In this document: positions 1 to 10,088 of the stretch, piece by piece
How the letters are laid out: every line of letters begins with the position of its first letter
Numbering within the stretch: position 1 is the stretch's first letter
Source of the DNA: an uncultured Flaviramulus sp.
GTDB taxonomy: Bacteria > Bacteroidota > Bacteroidia > Flavobacteriales > Flavobacteriaceae
Length of the DNA stretch: 64,000 nt
NCBI GenBank assembly: GCA_947487155.1
Contig: CANKVS010000001.1
Location: forward strand, 62,001-126,000
Reading direction: 5' to 3'
The notes under the pieces: model-generated
What the model was told of the DNA's origin: nothing
Database searches by the model: none
What the model saw: only the letters and a program-made list of their open reading frames with translations
Translations under genes and position numbers: made by a program

Positions 1-471
1 ACTTAGCCCTAATTTACGTGTAAACAAATTTGGTGCTTCCCAAAAGGCGCCATACGAATCGAACACATCTCTACTATAAAAACCGCCTATTAATTGGTTT
101 CTTCCTAAAAAGTTAAAATCGAATACCGAGGTTCTAAAAGCAAATTCTCCATTGTTATCTGTTGAAATATTTAACCCTGGAATTATAGCAAAATTCTCTT
201 CTACAATATAAGTTAAATGATGATTACCATTACTTACAGATTCTAATTTATATTCAATATTAGCAATTGAAGGCAACAGTTTAAGACGTCTTATATCTGA
301 AGTTATTTTAGTTGTATCTAAAACAGAGCCTTCTTTTACAAAAGCTAGTTTTTTTAAAAAGGCTGTTCGGGTTCTTTTATTCCCTTCTATATTAATTTTA
401 GAAATGGTATTGTTTTGAGCGTACGAAAACGTTAAAAACAGCATTAAAACTAGTAATATTATTCTTTTCAC
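1..471 (-). CDS. BamA/TamA-like outer-membrane protein with POTRA domain (3' end beyond window)
   Basis: The frame is open for all 157 codons to the window edge, so only the N-terminus is present. It starts with a signal peptide (MKRIILLVLMLFLTFSYAQ), followed by a POTRA-like segment at about residues 20-85 containing ISKINIEGNKRTR and DIRRLKLLPSI. The sequence then turns into alternating barrel-type strands (GEFAFRTSVFDFNFLGRN). This is the architecture of BamA/TamA or surface-antigen barrels, which insert or secrete outer-membrane proteins. I chose the GTG at 471 because it gives a charged n-region and a 4-bp GTGA overlap with the preceding gene; an in-frame ATG at 444 would cut the signal peptide. 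It is the last visible gene of a minus-strand envelope operon. Its exact function is unknown and the barrel is not visible. Confidence 0.72.
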   Translation of the reverse strand, partial: MKRIILLVLMLFLTFSYAQNNTISKINIEGNKRTRTAFLKKLAFVKEGSVLDTTKITSDIRRLKLLPSIANIEYKLESVSNGNHHLTYIVEENFAIIPGLNISTDNNGEFAFRTSVFDFNFLGRNQLIGGFYSRDVFDSYGAFWEAPNLFTRKLGLS

Positions 472-1199
472 TTTGCTATGAAATTTTTGTTATTAATAAC
501 CCAATTCACCCAATTATCTTCACTTACATCCATTAAAGTGAAATTATAACTAGCGTTTAAGATTAAAGCGGGAGGTGCTTGTGTAGTTATATTTAATACA
601 ACATTACTGGTATTATAGTATTGAAAATGATTCTCGAAAGTATAAGTACCAGATAATAGGTTATTTTGCATATCTGATATTACCTGAAAGTAAATAGCAT
701 TATCTCCAAAAGCATTATCAACCCAAGAAAATTTAGGCATTAAAGATTCATCTTGATTAATATTTACTAGATCATTCCAAACTGTGGGTTTAGATATTTG
801 CTTTGTTTTAATTGGGTTTGAAATTTTTATTTCGCCATCCAATTCAAACGTTACAATAATCCATTTTTCATTAGAAGCAGATTGAGTAAATTTCTCTAAA
901 TAACCATTAAAAAAAGGTTCGCTATTTAATACAACTTGAGTGTAGTTTAAAAAATCGTTATTATCTACATCGGCTCGTTCTGTTTGATAAAATCGCGCAT
1001 TTTTAGCACCTGCTTCTGGGTAGTAAAAGGTTAAAACATCACCACTATTTTCATCGCTAGCCGCACATGCTATAACAGCACCTGTTTCAATTGTTTTATT
1101 TTTAATGTAAGATGCTAAAGTTTCAGGAGCATCATCATTATCTTCTGAACAGGAAAATAGTATTAATAAACTAACAAATATGCATGCTATTTTATTCAT
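468..1199 (-). CDS. lipoprotein of unknown function
   Basis: The protein has 243 residues. The N-terminus MNKIACIFVSLLILFSC is a lipoprotein signal with the lipid-attachment Cys at 17, followed by an acidic SEDNDD stretch typical of exported flavobacterial lipoproteins. The rest alternates short hydrophobic strands with polar loops (for example DVLTFYYPEAGAKNARF), which suggests a beta-rich periplasmic or surface domain. I recognise no family. It overlaps the GH113-like gene upstream by 4 bp and the POTRA protein downstream by 4 bp, so the three are probably translated together. Confidence 0.7.
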   Translation of the reverse strand: MNKIACIFVSLLILFSCSEDNDDAPETLASYIKNKTIETGAVIACAASDENSGDVLTFYYPEAGAKNARFYQTERADVDNNDFLNYTQVVLNSEPFFNGYLEKFTQSASNEKWIIVTFELDGEIKISNPIKTKQISKPTVWNDLVNINQDESLMPKFSWVDNAFGDNAIYFQVISDMQNNLLSGTYTFENHFQYYNTSNVVLNITTQAPPALILNASYNFTLMDVSEDNWVNWVINNKNFIAK

Positions 1200-2200
1200 T
1201 TTAAACGGTATTGTTTTTTTATTAGTACTTCTACGGGTTTATTTTGAGGTGTAAATTTCGAATTGTTTTCACCTCCAGATGTACTATAGTTATGAAACCA
1301 TTTCCAAATAAATCCGCCTGCAAACCAATCTTCGTTCCAAAAGGTTTCAAAAAGTGCTTGGGTTGTATTTGTTTGTGCTTCAAGGTTTACCTGATCCATA
1401 CTTCTATCGCTTTTCCAAGGTTCTTTTCCCGAATAATCAACGCTTCTATAACCAAATTCAGTAAATAAAACGGGTTTATTATTCTTATTAGAAACGTTCA
1501 TTATAGTTTGTTTATGCTGTTCCCAACCCTCTAAACATTCTATAACCGTTGGTGTTTTACTATTACTAACTGGAAAATAAGCATCAACGCCTATGTAATC
1601 TATATCACTCCAAAAAGGTGTGCGTTTAAATTCATCCCAATTTGCAGCATAAGTTAATTTTCCTTTATATAACGCTTTAATTTTAGTTATTAAATTAGCC
1701 CAATACTTGGGTCTTGTTTCAATAAACTTTTCAAGCTCTGTACCAATACAAAATATATCGACCTTTGCCTCTTGAGCTAATTGCGCATATTCTAAAATAA
1801 ATTTTGAATACGACTTTTCAAATAATTTCCAGTCGTCCTCATTTTGCATATTTATATAGCCTGTAAACTCACCACGCGAAACCCAAATTTGTGGCTTCAG
1901 CATCACTTTTATATTCGACTTATATAGCATTTCTATATACTGTTTTGCGCCTGCTCTAGTTTCTCCAAACCATTGCCTGTTTGTATTAAAAATAATGTTT
2001 GGATTATTTAAACCTCTAACAAACCCAAAAGGCATTACTGCGGCATAATTTGCATTTATATTAATTATGGGCTTAATATGGCTTTGGTTAATTATTTCGC
2101 GAGAAGCTACAAAGCTAACACCGTTAATTTTTGAGTGTTGACCAGTGCAAGACTGAATAATTAAAAACGATAAAACAATTAGAGGTTTAATACTATTCAT
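1196..2200 (-). CDS. GH113-like glycoside hydrolase lipoprotein
   Basis: The protein has 334 residues. The signal peptide ends in a lipobox (LSFLIIQSC, Cys 18). The body is a TIM-barrel hydrolase of the GH113 / clan GH-A type. Candidate catalytic acids are Glu155 in CIGTELEKF (acid/base) and Glu248 in VLFTEFGYRS (nucleophile). Supporting features are the substrate-cleft strands NIKVMLKPQIWVSRGEF and DYIGVDAYFP and the C-terminal AGGFIWKWFHNYS. GH113 members include beta-mannanases, but many flavobacterial homologues are uncharacterised, so the substrate is inferred only. It sits between an outer-membrane barrel gene and the lipoprotein gene it overlaps. An 11-bp inverted repeat places its start codon in a hairpin loop. 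Confidence 0.78.
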   Translation of the reverse strand: MNSIKPLIVLSFLIIQSCTGQHSKINGVSFVASREIINQSHIKPIININANYAAVMPFGFVRGLNNPNIIFNTNRQWFGETRAGAKQYIEMLYKSNIKVMLKPQIWVSRGEFTGYINMQNEDDWKLFEKSYSKFILEYAQLAQEAKVDIFCIGTELEKFIETRPKYWANLITKIKALYKGKLTYAANWDEFKRTPFWSDIDYIGVDAYFPVSNSKTPTVIECLEGWEQHKQTIMNVSNKNNKPVLFTEFGYRSVDYSGKEPWKSDRSMDQVNLEAQTNTTQALFETFWNEDWFAGGFIWKWFHNYSTSGGENNSKFTPQNKPVEVLIKKQYRLK

Positions 2201-2222
2201 AAAACATGTTATAAACCTCTAA
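2179..2222 (-). promoter_or_regulatory. inverted repeat enclosing the GH113 start codon
   Basis: Perfect 11-bp arms TTAGAGGTTTA (2179-2189) and TAAACCTCTAA (2212-2222) flank a 22-nt loop. On the minus-strand transcript the start codon at 2200-2198 lies in that loop, and one arm covers codons 5-8. A translational control hairpin is an inference; a chance repeat in AT-rich DNA is possible. Confidence 0.4.
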
Positions 2223-2236
2223 TTTAATACTAACTA

Positions 2237-3151
2237 CTAAAACAATGCTCTTAAACCAATGTTAAATGTTTTTCCTAAGCCTGTATCATTACCTCTTACA
2301 AAACTTGTATAAAGTGTCTCTATGTTTAATACATCTGTTAATTGATATTTCACACCACCTCCAAGTGCTGTAAAATCTTGAGAAAAATTATTTCCTGCAT
2401 CAATTAATTGTGAATGCTGTATTAACCCTAAAATTGTAAATTTCGAGCTTGGAAAATAACTTAAAAACACACCTGGAGTTAAACGTAAACTGTTATTTGC
2501 AAAACTATCTTCTTTCTTTCCAAAATTATATTCTGTATTCAACTCAGAAAATAACTGCCAATCACCTCCTGCAAAACTATAATCGTAGAAAAAACGATTT
2601 TGGAACGTAAATCCTTTTTGATCTAAAAACACGCCATTATTATTATTTATAGGTAAAAAATCCTCAGATTCATTATCTACTAACGGAATATGAATTGCTG
2701 TTTGAATAGTAAAGTTACTAATACTTTTAATAGGGTTAAACTTAATAGCTGGAGCAAAAGATGTAAAACCAGAACGCGCAGTTCCTCTTTCACCATCAAA
2801 CTTAAAAACATCTAAAGCATCTCTTCCTGCAATAGCATTAGATCTAAACTCTAACAATAATCCTATATTGAAATTATTGTTTTCTGATACACCTGTAAAA
2901 ACATCAACAGTTGAAGTAAAAAAGGAATTTCTTGGGATATTCTGCTTAGTTCCATTAGGTCCAAATAAATCTTTAGTTTCTGTATATAAATTATTAAACC
3001 ATTTAATATCCCACTGTCCTTTTTTTAATAATTTTGAAGGTGTATATGTTTGGATAACACTTCCTTGAGCATCGTCATTATCTTGTTCTTCTTGTGAAAA
3101 CCCTGTAAACGATAAGGCTGTAAAAACGAATATTGCTATTATTTTTTTCAT
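2237..3151 (-). CDS. predicted outer-membrane beta-barrel protein
   Basis: The protein has 304 residues. A cleavable signal peptide (MKKIIAIFVFTALSFTGFSQ) is followed by an acidic linker and a chain of amphipathic strands such as NFNIGLLLEFRSN, DWQLFSELNTEYNFG and VLNIETLYTSFVRG. It ends in a terminal aromatic residue (LRALF), as outer-membrane barrels do. No enzymatic motif is visible. It resembles the loosely defined transporter or porin-like barrels of Bacteroidota, and cargo cannot be inferred. It lies between the DUF547 gene and the GH113-like gene on the same strand with 36-39 bp gaps, so co-transcription is likely. Confidence 0.7.
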   Translation of the reverse strand: MKKIIAIFVFTALSFTGFSQEEQDNDDAQGSVIQTYTPSKLLKKGQWDIKWFNNLYTETKDLFGPNGTKQNIPRNSFFTSTVDVFTGVSENNNFNIGLLLEFRSNAIAGRDALDVFKFDGERGTARSGFTSFAPAIKFNPIKSISNFTIQTAIHIPLVDNESEDFLPINNNNGVFLDQKGFTFQNRFFYDYSFAGGDWQLFSELNTEYNFGKKEDSFANNSLRLTPGVFLSYFPSSKFTILGLIQHSQLIDAGNNFSQDFTALGGGVKYQLTDVLNIETLYTSFVRGNDTGLGKTFNIGLRALF

Positions 3152-3190
3152 TATATTATTTTTTTAATCTGTTTATTGTTTGTTATTTAA

Positions 3191-3904
3191 TTATTGTTTA
3201 TTAACCTTCCAATCGTAAGGAAAGTAGCTTATTTTAAAATTATTTGGTATTTTTTCTTCTCTATACTTATTTATAAAATCTATTTCTTTTGTTCCTTTCA
3301 TGGTAAAATCACTTTTATACCATTCCATTATTTGTGATGCTTGTACACGTTTCTTTTTAGTGTTTACTCTTAAAAATGTACCATTTAAAGCTATTTTTGT
3401 TTGCGTATCCATTTGCGCATCTAATGTATTAGGCAAATAGGCTTTATTAATTAAAGGCGGGCAACCCAAAGCACCACAAACTAATACAAAATGAAATCTT
3501 GCATCATTAAATTGTGCTCTTAACAGTTTGTGTTCAATATCATTTAAAACAATTTTTTCACCTCCTAAGCTATGTTTTGTTTTATCAAAAAACCCTGCAT
3601 TATCTAATGGTGAATTTGTTGGATATTTATCTATGATTCCTTTTATAACAGATAAATTATAAGCGTTAATCCAAAATGCTTGATATGTTTTAGCATCATC
3701 TTTTGAAACCGAAATACCTTCAGCTAATTTCAATACTTCATTTAGCGCATTTTGGTTTGAATGTATCTTATCGTATGCTACCTTTCCGTTAGAAACATTT
3801 GTTTTAAAAAACGCATCTGCTTTACTAAAAAAAGTATTTACATCTTGCGAAAATCCGTTAATCGCTATTAAGGTTATTACTAATATTATTAATTGTTTTT
3901 TCAT
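3191..3904 (-). CDS. DUF547 domain protein, exported
   Basis: The protein has 237 residues. The signal peptide MKKQLIILVITLIAINGFSQ directs it to the periplasm. DUF547 hallmarks are visible in order: the YQAFWINAYNLSVIKGI helix, then FVLVCGALGCPPL with Cys-Gly-Ala-x-x-Cys-Pro-Pro, and a C-terminal WYKSDF. The family has a cysteine-protease-like fold, but its biochemical role is not established. It is the first gene of the minus-strand run that continues with the barrel, GH113-like and POTRA genes. It is transcribed divergently from the FAD oxidoreductase, with which it shares an inverted 10-bp motif in the intergenic region. Confidence 0.82.
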   Translation of the reverse strand: MKKQLIILVITLIAINGFSQDVNTFFSKADAFFKTNVSNGKVAYDKIHSNQNALNEVLKLAEGISVSKDDAKTYQAFWINAYNLSVIKGIIDKYPTNSPLDNAGFFDKTKHSLGGEKIVLNDIEHKLLRAQFNDARFHFVLVCGALGCPPLINKAYLPNTLDAQMDTQTKIALNGTFLRVNTKKKRVQASQIMEWYKSDFTMKGTKEIDFINKYREEKIPNNFKISYFPYDWKVNKQ

Positions 3905-3940
3905 TTTTTTAATTGTTTTTTATTCAAAAGTAACTACACC

Positions 3941-4088
3941 TAGGTCGAAGTAACTTTCAACTAATTACAAAGGTTTTCAAAAGATTTTCAGCGTCTTATG
4001 AAGCATTAAATACTTACACCAAAACTCAATTTAAACTAATTCTAAATTAATACATGGCATATAAGTTATTATCTTTAGCTTCGACCTA
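3941..4088. promoter_or_regulatory. divergent intergenic region with mirrored 10-bp motif
   Basis: TAGGTCGAAG at 3941-3950 reappears as its exact reverse complement CTTCGACCTA at 4079-4088. One copy lies 36 bp before the DUF547 start and the other 22 bp before the FAD oxidoreductase start. A -7-like TATCTTTA lies at 4070-4077 on the plus strand without a clear TTTG partner. The mirror placement suggests a shared regulator site or transcribed leader element. This is inference from position only. Confidence 0.35.
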
Positions 4089-4110
4089 ATACCACATAAT
4101 CATCAAATTT

Positions 4111-5448
<1,338 letters not shown>

Positions 5449-5538
5449 ACCAAATAAATTTAAGATACTAACTAAAAATAAATTTCCATTTTAATTTATT
5501 TTAAAATAATAAAAAGGAAATAAATAAAGACAATATAA

Positions 5539-7161
5539 ATGAAAGCAATAAAACAAATAGGACTAGTTATTTTCCTTATAGGGTTAACCATTTTTACGGG
5601 AACTCTTTTTACAGGGTCGTTTAGTCTAACCGAATCAGAATTAGATTCGTTTGTCGATTCTAAAGGCTATAAAAGTGAAATTATAAAAGAGGAATTAAGA
5701 AATGCTATTGTTACCACAGAAGATTTAAATATTTTCCAATTTTCAAGTCGTGTACGTAACGCATATCAAGCATCAAATAACTACTATGATGGACTTATAG
5801 CAAAATACGATGCAGAAAAAAACTGGGACAAAAAAGGAGAACAATATCAATATAGAATTAGTGGAAAGTTACATACAGTTAGCTATGAAATAGCTAAAAA
5901 AGCAGGCTCTGGTTTTGTAAAAGAAAATGCAGGACTTATATGGTGGCTTACTTTTGGTTTGGCAATATTAGGCGCTTTACTCTTCATTCTTCCAAATTTC
6001 ATTTTACTTGGTAACAAAGGCATAAAAAATAATGGTATTTATCTAGAAGCGAGCACTAATCGTGGTTGGATCGCTTGGTTAGTTTTAGTATATTTAGTGG
6101 CATTTTATTTACTACTGTATTTCGCTGCAGATTATGTTGTTAACTGGACATATATCCTTGACCCTATAAGTGAGTTTTTAAACGGCGGACCTGCAAGTCA
6201 ATGGTTTGTTTATGGCTTTTTGTATTGTGTTATTATGCTTGTTATGGCAACTCGCATGTATATTAAATACAGGCATAATAAGTATCAAGTAATACGTACA
6301 ACGTCTGTATTATTCTTTCAAATTGTATTCGCTTTTTTAATTCCAGAAATAATGACTAGCTTAAATATGCCTGGTTATGATTTTAAAAATGCGTTTCCGT
6401 TAGATTATGATTTCTTTTTTGATTGGAACTTAGATAACCTAAGAGATAATGGAGCTATTGGACTTTTTATTCTCGTTTGGGGCATCGTATTAACACTAGT
6501 TATTGTTCCTGTTATGGTCTATTTCTTCGGAAAACGTTGGTATTGTAGTTGGGTTTGTGGTTGTGGTGGTTTAGCTGAAACTTTGGGAGATCCATACAGA
6601 CAACACTCTAATAAAAGCTTGAATGCCTGGAAATTAGAGCGCTGGTTAATTCATTCCGTTTTGATTTTTTCATTAGTAATGACATTAGTAACTTTATATT
6701 GTTATTTCTCAGGAGCAGAAGCGTTTTTAGGCATAAAATCACATTGGATTAAAGACACCTACAGCTTTTTAATTGGCTCATGGTTTGCTGGCGTTATTGG
6801 CACAGGGTTCTATCCTATTTTTGGTAATCGTGTTTGGTGTCGTTTTGGGTGTCCGTTAGCTGCTTATTTAGGACTTGTGCAACGTTTTAAATCTCGATTT
6901 AGAATTACAACAAACGGCGGACAATGTATTTCTTGTGGCAACTGTTCTACCTATTGCGAGCAAGGTATTGATGTTCGAGCTTACGCACAAAAAGGAGAAA
7001 ACATTGTACGAGCTAGTTGTGTAGGTTGTGGTATTTGTTCTGCTGTTTGTCCTCGCGGTGTTTTAAAACTTGAAAATGGACCAGAAGATGGGCGTATTAA
7101 CCCAACAGAAATATTATTAGGTAATGATGTTGATTTAATGGATTTAGTAAATCAGAAATAA
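5539..7161 (+). CDS. membrane 4Fe-4S polyferredoxin (NapH/NosR/RdxA-like core)
   Basis: The protein has 540 residues. After an N-terminal anchor (about 7-28) comes a ~100-residue soluble segment, then several membrane helices (about 133-155, 180-200, 222-240, 305-330, 370-390). A NapH/NosR-type cysteine pattern follows: CSWVCGC at 336-342 and CRFGC at 434-438. Two classical 4Fe-4S motifs follow at 463-473 (CISCGNCSTYC) and 494-504 (CVGCGICSAVC). Such proteins move electrons across or along the inner membrane. It follows the FAD oxidoreductase by 90 bp on the same strand and directly precedes the YwqK-like gene. The partner and acceptor are not shown by the sequence. Confidence 0.82.
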   Translation: MKAIKQIGLVIFLIGLTIFTGTLFTGSFSLTESELDSFVDSKGYKSEIIKEELRNAIVTTEDLNIFQFSSRVRNAYQASNNYYDGLIAKYDAEKNWDKKGEQYQYRISGKLHTVSYEIAKKAGSGFVKENAGLIWWLTFGLAILGALLFILPNFILLGNKGIKNNGIYLEASTNRGWIAWLVLVYLVAFYLLLYFAADYVVNWTYILDPISEFLNGGPASQWFVYGFLYCVIMLVMATRMYIKYRHNKYQVIRTTSVLFFQIVFAFLIPEIMTSLNMPGYDFKNAFPLDYDFFFDWNLDNLRDNGAIGLFILVWGIVLTLVIVPVMVYFFGKRWYCSWVCGCGGLAETLGDPYRQHSNKSLNAWKLERWLIHSVLIFSLVMTLVTLYCYFSGAEAFLGIKSHWIKDTYSFLIGSWFAGVIGTGFYPIFGNRVWCRFGCPLAAYLGLVQRFKSRFRITTNGGQCISCGNCSTYCEQGIDVRAYAQKGENIVRASCVGCGICSAVCPRGVLKLENGPEDGRINPTEILLGNDVDLMDLVNQK

Positions 7162-7638
7162 ATGAAACTATTTGTCTCTTTACTCTTTTTATTTATAACT
7201 TTTAATGCTTCAGCAGAAAAAAAGTATCAAAAAAATTATTATGATAATGGTACTATTGAATCTGAAGGTTGGTTAATAGATAATCAAAAAAACGGCTATT
7301 GGAAATTCTATTACAACAATGGTGTTATAAAAAAAGAAGGCCGTTTTTTAAATAATAAACCTACAAAGTATTGGTATTTTTACACTTCAAACGGCAACAA
7401 AAAAAGTGAAGGTCACTACCTAAATGGCGAAAAAGCTAACTGGTGGTTGTTTTATGATGATATGGAGAAAATTAATCATAAATGCCAATTACAATTTAAT
7501 CAAAAAAATGGATATTGTTTAATGTATAAAAATGAAAAATTAATTTCTGCTGCTAAATTTAAAGCTGGAAAAAAAATTAAAGAATGGACTAATTTTAAAT
7601 CCTTCAAAAAAGAAAATAATTTATCAGATTTGCAATGA
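7162..7638 (+). CDS. YwqK/MORN-type repeat protein, exported
   Basis: The protein has 158 residues. The signal peptide MKLFVSLLFLFITFNASA is followed by four or five repeats of the type NGxxxxEGxxxxNxxxGxWxxYY, for example NGYWKFYYNNG and NKPTKYWYFYTSNG. This is the YwqK / MORN-like beta-hairpin repeat. Database titles call this family antitoxin-like, but no toxin gene is adjacent and the secretion signal argues against that role. It starts one base after the polyferredoxin stop and its last codon overlaps the next gene by 4 bp, so it belongs to the same transcript. Its function is unknown. Confidence 0.72.
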   Translation: MKLFVSLLFLFITFNASAEKKYQKNYYDNGTIESEGWLIDNQKNGYWKFYYNNGVIKKEGRFLNNKPTKYWYFYTSNGNKKSEGHYLNGEKANWWLFYDDMEKINHKCQLQFNQKNGYCLMYKNEKLISAAKFKAGKKIKEWTNFKSFKKENNLSDLQ

Positions 7639-8342
7639 CAAACATTAAAGTCATCATACCTGCTTACAACGAAGCAGATTCTATTACCCATGTTATTAAC
7701 GATATTCCTGATACAGTAAATGAAATTATTGTTGTTAGTAATAATTCAACAGATAACACAGAGGTTAATGCTAAAAAAGCTGGGGCAACCGTTTTAGTTG
7801 AAACAAGAAAAGGTTACGGTTATGCTTGCTTAAAAGGCATGGAATATATTGCTGCTACAGCACTTAACAATCCAAATAAGAAACCAGATATTGTTGTATT
7901 TTTAGATGGCGATTATAGTGACTATCCCGAAGAATTAACCAAAATAGTTACGCCTATTATTAATGACAACATCGATTTTGTAATTGGTGCCCGAGTAAAA
8001 CGACTTAGAGAGCAAGGTTCTATGACATATCCTCAAATTTTTGGGAATTGGTTAGCAACAACGTTAATGACACTCTTTTTTAGGGCAAAGTTTTCTGACC
8101 TTGGTCCTTTTAGAGCCATAAAATACAAGACGTTATTAGGTCTTAAAATGGAGGATAAAACTTATGGTTGGACTGTAGAAATGCAATTAAAAGTACTAAA
8201 ACAAAAACTAACATATACTGAAATTCCTGTTAATTACAGAAATAGAATTGGAGTTTCTAAAGTGTCTGGTACGTTAAAAGGTGCTATATTTGCAGGTCTA
8301 AAAATATTAGGTTGGATTTTTAAATACAGTATTAAAAAATGA
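7635..8342 (+). CDS. GT2 glycosyltransferase, polyprenyl-phosphate sugar synthase-like
   Basis: The protein has 235 residues with a compact GT-A fold. Visible motifs are the nucleotide-binding VIIPAYNEADSI (6-17), the DxD-type FLDGDYSDYP near residue 95, and an acceptor-region DLGPFRAI. A C-terminal hydrophobic patch follows and there is no signal peptide. The layout resembles DPM1/DPG1-like enzymes that load a sugar onto a polyprenyl phosphate. The gene overlaps YwqK upstream and the CesA-like GT2 downstream by 4 bp each. A GT-C enzyme that would use such a lipid-linked donor lies two genes later. The sugar is unknown. Confidence 0.78.
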   Translation: MTNIKVIIPAYNEADSITHVINDIPDTVNEIIVVSNNSTDNTEVNAKKAGATVLVETRKGYGYACLKGMEYIAATALNNPNKKPDIVVFLDGDYSDYPEELTKIVTPIINDNIDFVIGARVKRLREQGSMTYPQIFGNWLATTLMTLFFRAKFSDLGPFRAIKYKTLLGLKMEDKTYGWTVEMQLKVLKQKLTYTEIPVNYRNRIGVSKVSGTLKGAIFAGLKILGWIFKYSIKK

Positions 8343-9829
8343 TAATTGAAGCAATCATCGTAGTTATTTATTCATTAGCATTATTGCTTATATTTTTATA
8401 TGCATTAGCGCAGTTAAATTTGCTATTTAATTATTTGTCATCTAAAAAGAATACGGAAACAACCAATTCTTATGATTTTTCAAATCCAGATGAAATTCCT
8501 TTTGTTACCATACAACTTCCCGTTTATAACGAAATGTATGTTATGGAGCGTTTACTCAATAATATTGCTTTAATAGATTACCCTAAAGATAAGCTAGAAA
8601 TTCAAGTATTAGATGATTCTACCGATGAGACTGTAGACACAACTCGTAACCATATCGCAGAACTTAAAGCCAAAGGCATAGATATACAACACATTACTAG
8701 AACTAATCGAAGTGGTTTTAAAGCGGGAGCACTTAAAGAAGGTTTAAAAATTGCAAAAGGTGAGTTTATTGCTATTTTCGATGCCGATTTTCTACCTAAA
8801 AAGGATTGGTTAAAACGAACTGTTCTTTTTTTTAAAGATGAAAATATTGGTGTAGTACAAACTCGCTGGGGACATATTAATCGTAATTATTCTGTATTAA
8901 CAAAAATTCAAGCATTTGCTCTCGATGCTCATTTTACTTTAGAACAAGTTGGCAGAAACAGTAAAGGACATTTTATAAATTTTAATGGAACCGCTGGTGT
9001 TTGGAGAAAAGCATGCATTATAGATGCTGGTAATTGGGAAGGCGACACCCTCACAGAAGATTTAGATTTAAGCTACCGTGCTCAATTAAAAAACTGGAAA
9101 TTTAAATATTTAGAAGATGTTGAAACACCAGCAGAACTTCCTGTAGTAATTAGTGCTGCACGTACACAACAGTTTAGATGGAATAAAGGAGGTGCAGAAA
9201 ACTTTAGGAAAATGATGTGGAAAGTTTTAAAAAATAAAAATATTTCTGCTAAAACAAAAGTTCATGGACTGCTTCATTTATTAAATAGCACCATGTTTTT
9301 AAACATACTTATAGTAGCCGTATTAAGTATTCCCATGCTTTACATAAAAAACGAATACGCGCATTTAAAACCTTATTTTTTTGTAATGAGCTTTTTTGTA
9401 ATAAGTACTGTAATTTTCTTTGGTTGCTATTGGGTTATGTACCGACGCATGTATGGCGGTGGTTTTAAAAACTTTATAAATTACATTGGTATGTTTTTTG
9501 TATTTTTCTCAATAGCCATGGGCTTTTCGCTACACAATTCAATAGCTGTACTAGAAGGTCATTTAGGAAAGAAAAGCGAATTTGTTCGTACCCCAAAGTT
9601 TAATATAAATACCATAACAGATAGCTGGAAGAAAAACAAATACTTAAAAAAAACAGTCTCAATTCATATCGTTTTTGAAGGTATTTTAATGCTCTATTTC
9701 GCTTTTGGAATGTATAGTGCTTTTGTTGTTGGTGATCAAGGTGGCGATTTCGGTCTTTTCCCTTTTCACCTGATGTTATTTATTGGTTTTGGTTATGTAT
9801 TTATTAAATCACTTACTTCTAAAGCTTAA
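8339..9829 (+). CDS. GT2 processive glycosyltransferase (CesA/HAS-like), membrane
   Basis: The protein has 496 residues. It has an N-terminal membrane helix (about 5-28), then the cytoplasmic GT2 domain with D,D,D,QxxRW: LDDSTDET near 94, IFDADFLP near 143, LTEDLDLSYRAQ near 240 and QQFRWNKGG near 280. Four or five C-terminal membrane helices follow (about 320-345, 350-375, 390-412, 445-465, 470-490). This pattern fits inverting polymerising or glucosyl/GlcNAc-transferring enzymes that extrude a chain. It overlaps the preceding GT2 by 4 bp. Product identity cannot be read from the sequence. Confidence 0.83.
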   Translation: MIIEAIIVVIYSLALLLIFLYALAQLNLLFNYLSSKKNTETTNSYDFSNPDEIPFVTIQLPVYNEMYVMERLLNNIALIDYPKDKLEIQVLDDSTDETVDTTRNHIAELKAKGIDIQHITRTNRSGFKAGALKEGLKIAKGEFIAIFDADFLPKKDWLKRTVLFFKDENIGVVQTRWGHINRNYSVLTKIQAFALDAHFTLEQVGRNSKGHFINFNGTAGVWRKACIIDAGNWEGDTLTEDLDLSYRAQLKNWKFKYLEDVETPAELPVVISAARTQQFRWNKGGAENFRKMMWKVLKNKNISAKTKVHGLLHLLNSTMFLNILIVAVLSIPMLYIKNEYAHLKPYFFVMSFFVISTVIFFGCYWVMYRRMYGGGFKNFINYIGMFFVFFSIAMGFSLHNSIAVLEGHLGKKSEFVRTPKFNINTITDSWKKNKYLKKTVSIHIVFEGILMLYFAFGMYSAFVVGDQGGDFGLFPFHLMLFIGFGYVFIKSLTSKA

Positions 9830-9943
9830 TATTAATTTGGGTTAACTTTTATTTTAGGTCGGTTTTTTGTTATATCATTTATCGTATCCAAAAAGAATGC
9901 TACTTCAGTCAATCAATTTTTAACTATCATTGAACGAAAGGTT

Positions 9944-9964
9944 ATACCATTTCTTATTTGAAAT
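9944..9964. repeat. copy of ATACCATTTC hairpin repeat (decayed)
   Basis: ATACCATTTCTTATTTGAAAT in the 259-bp gap before the GT-C gene matches the intact hairpin at 40541-40566 (ATACCATTTC-TCATAT-GAAATGGTAT) but has lost the distal arm. Nothing else convincing was seen in 9830-10088. Confidence 0.45.
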
Positions 9965-10088
9965 TACTCTAAAAAATTAAACCTCTTGTTTTTAACTTAC
10001 ACAAAATTCGTTGCAGTGTCTTTCTATAACAAATTCAAGTAAGTGTTCCAACACTAAAACCGACAAACAAATAGCTTATATTTGATAC

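Noticed and set aside
7162..7638. Toxin-antitoxin role for the YwqK-like protein
   Set aside because: It has a secretion signal and no toxin gene beside it; the family title alone is not evidence.
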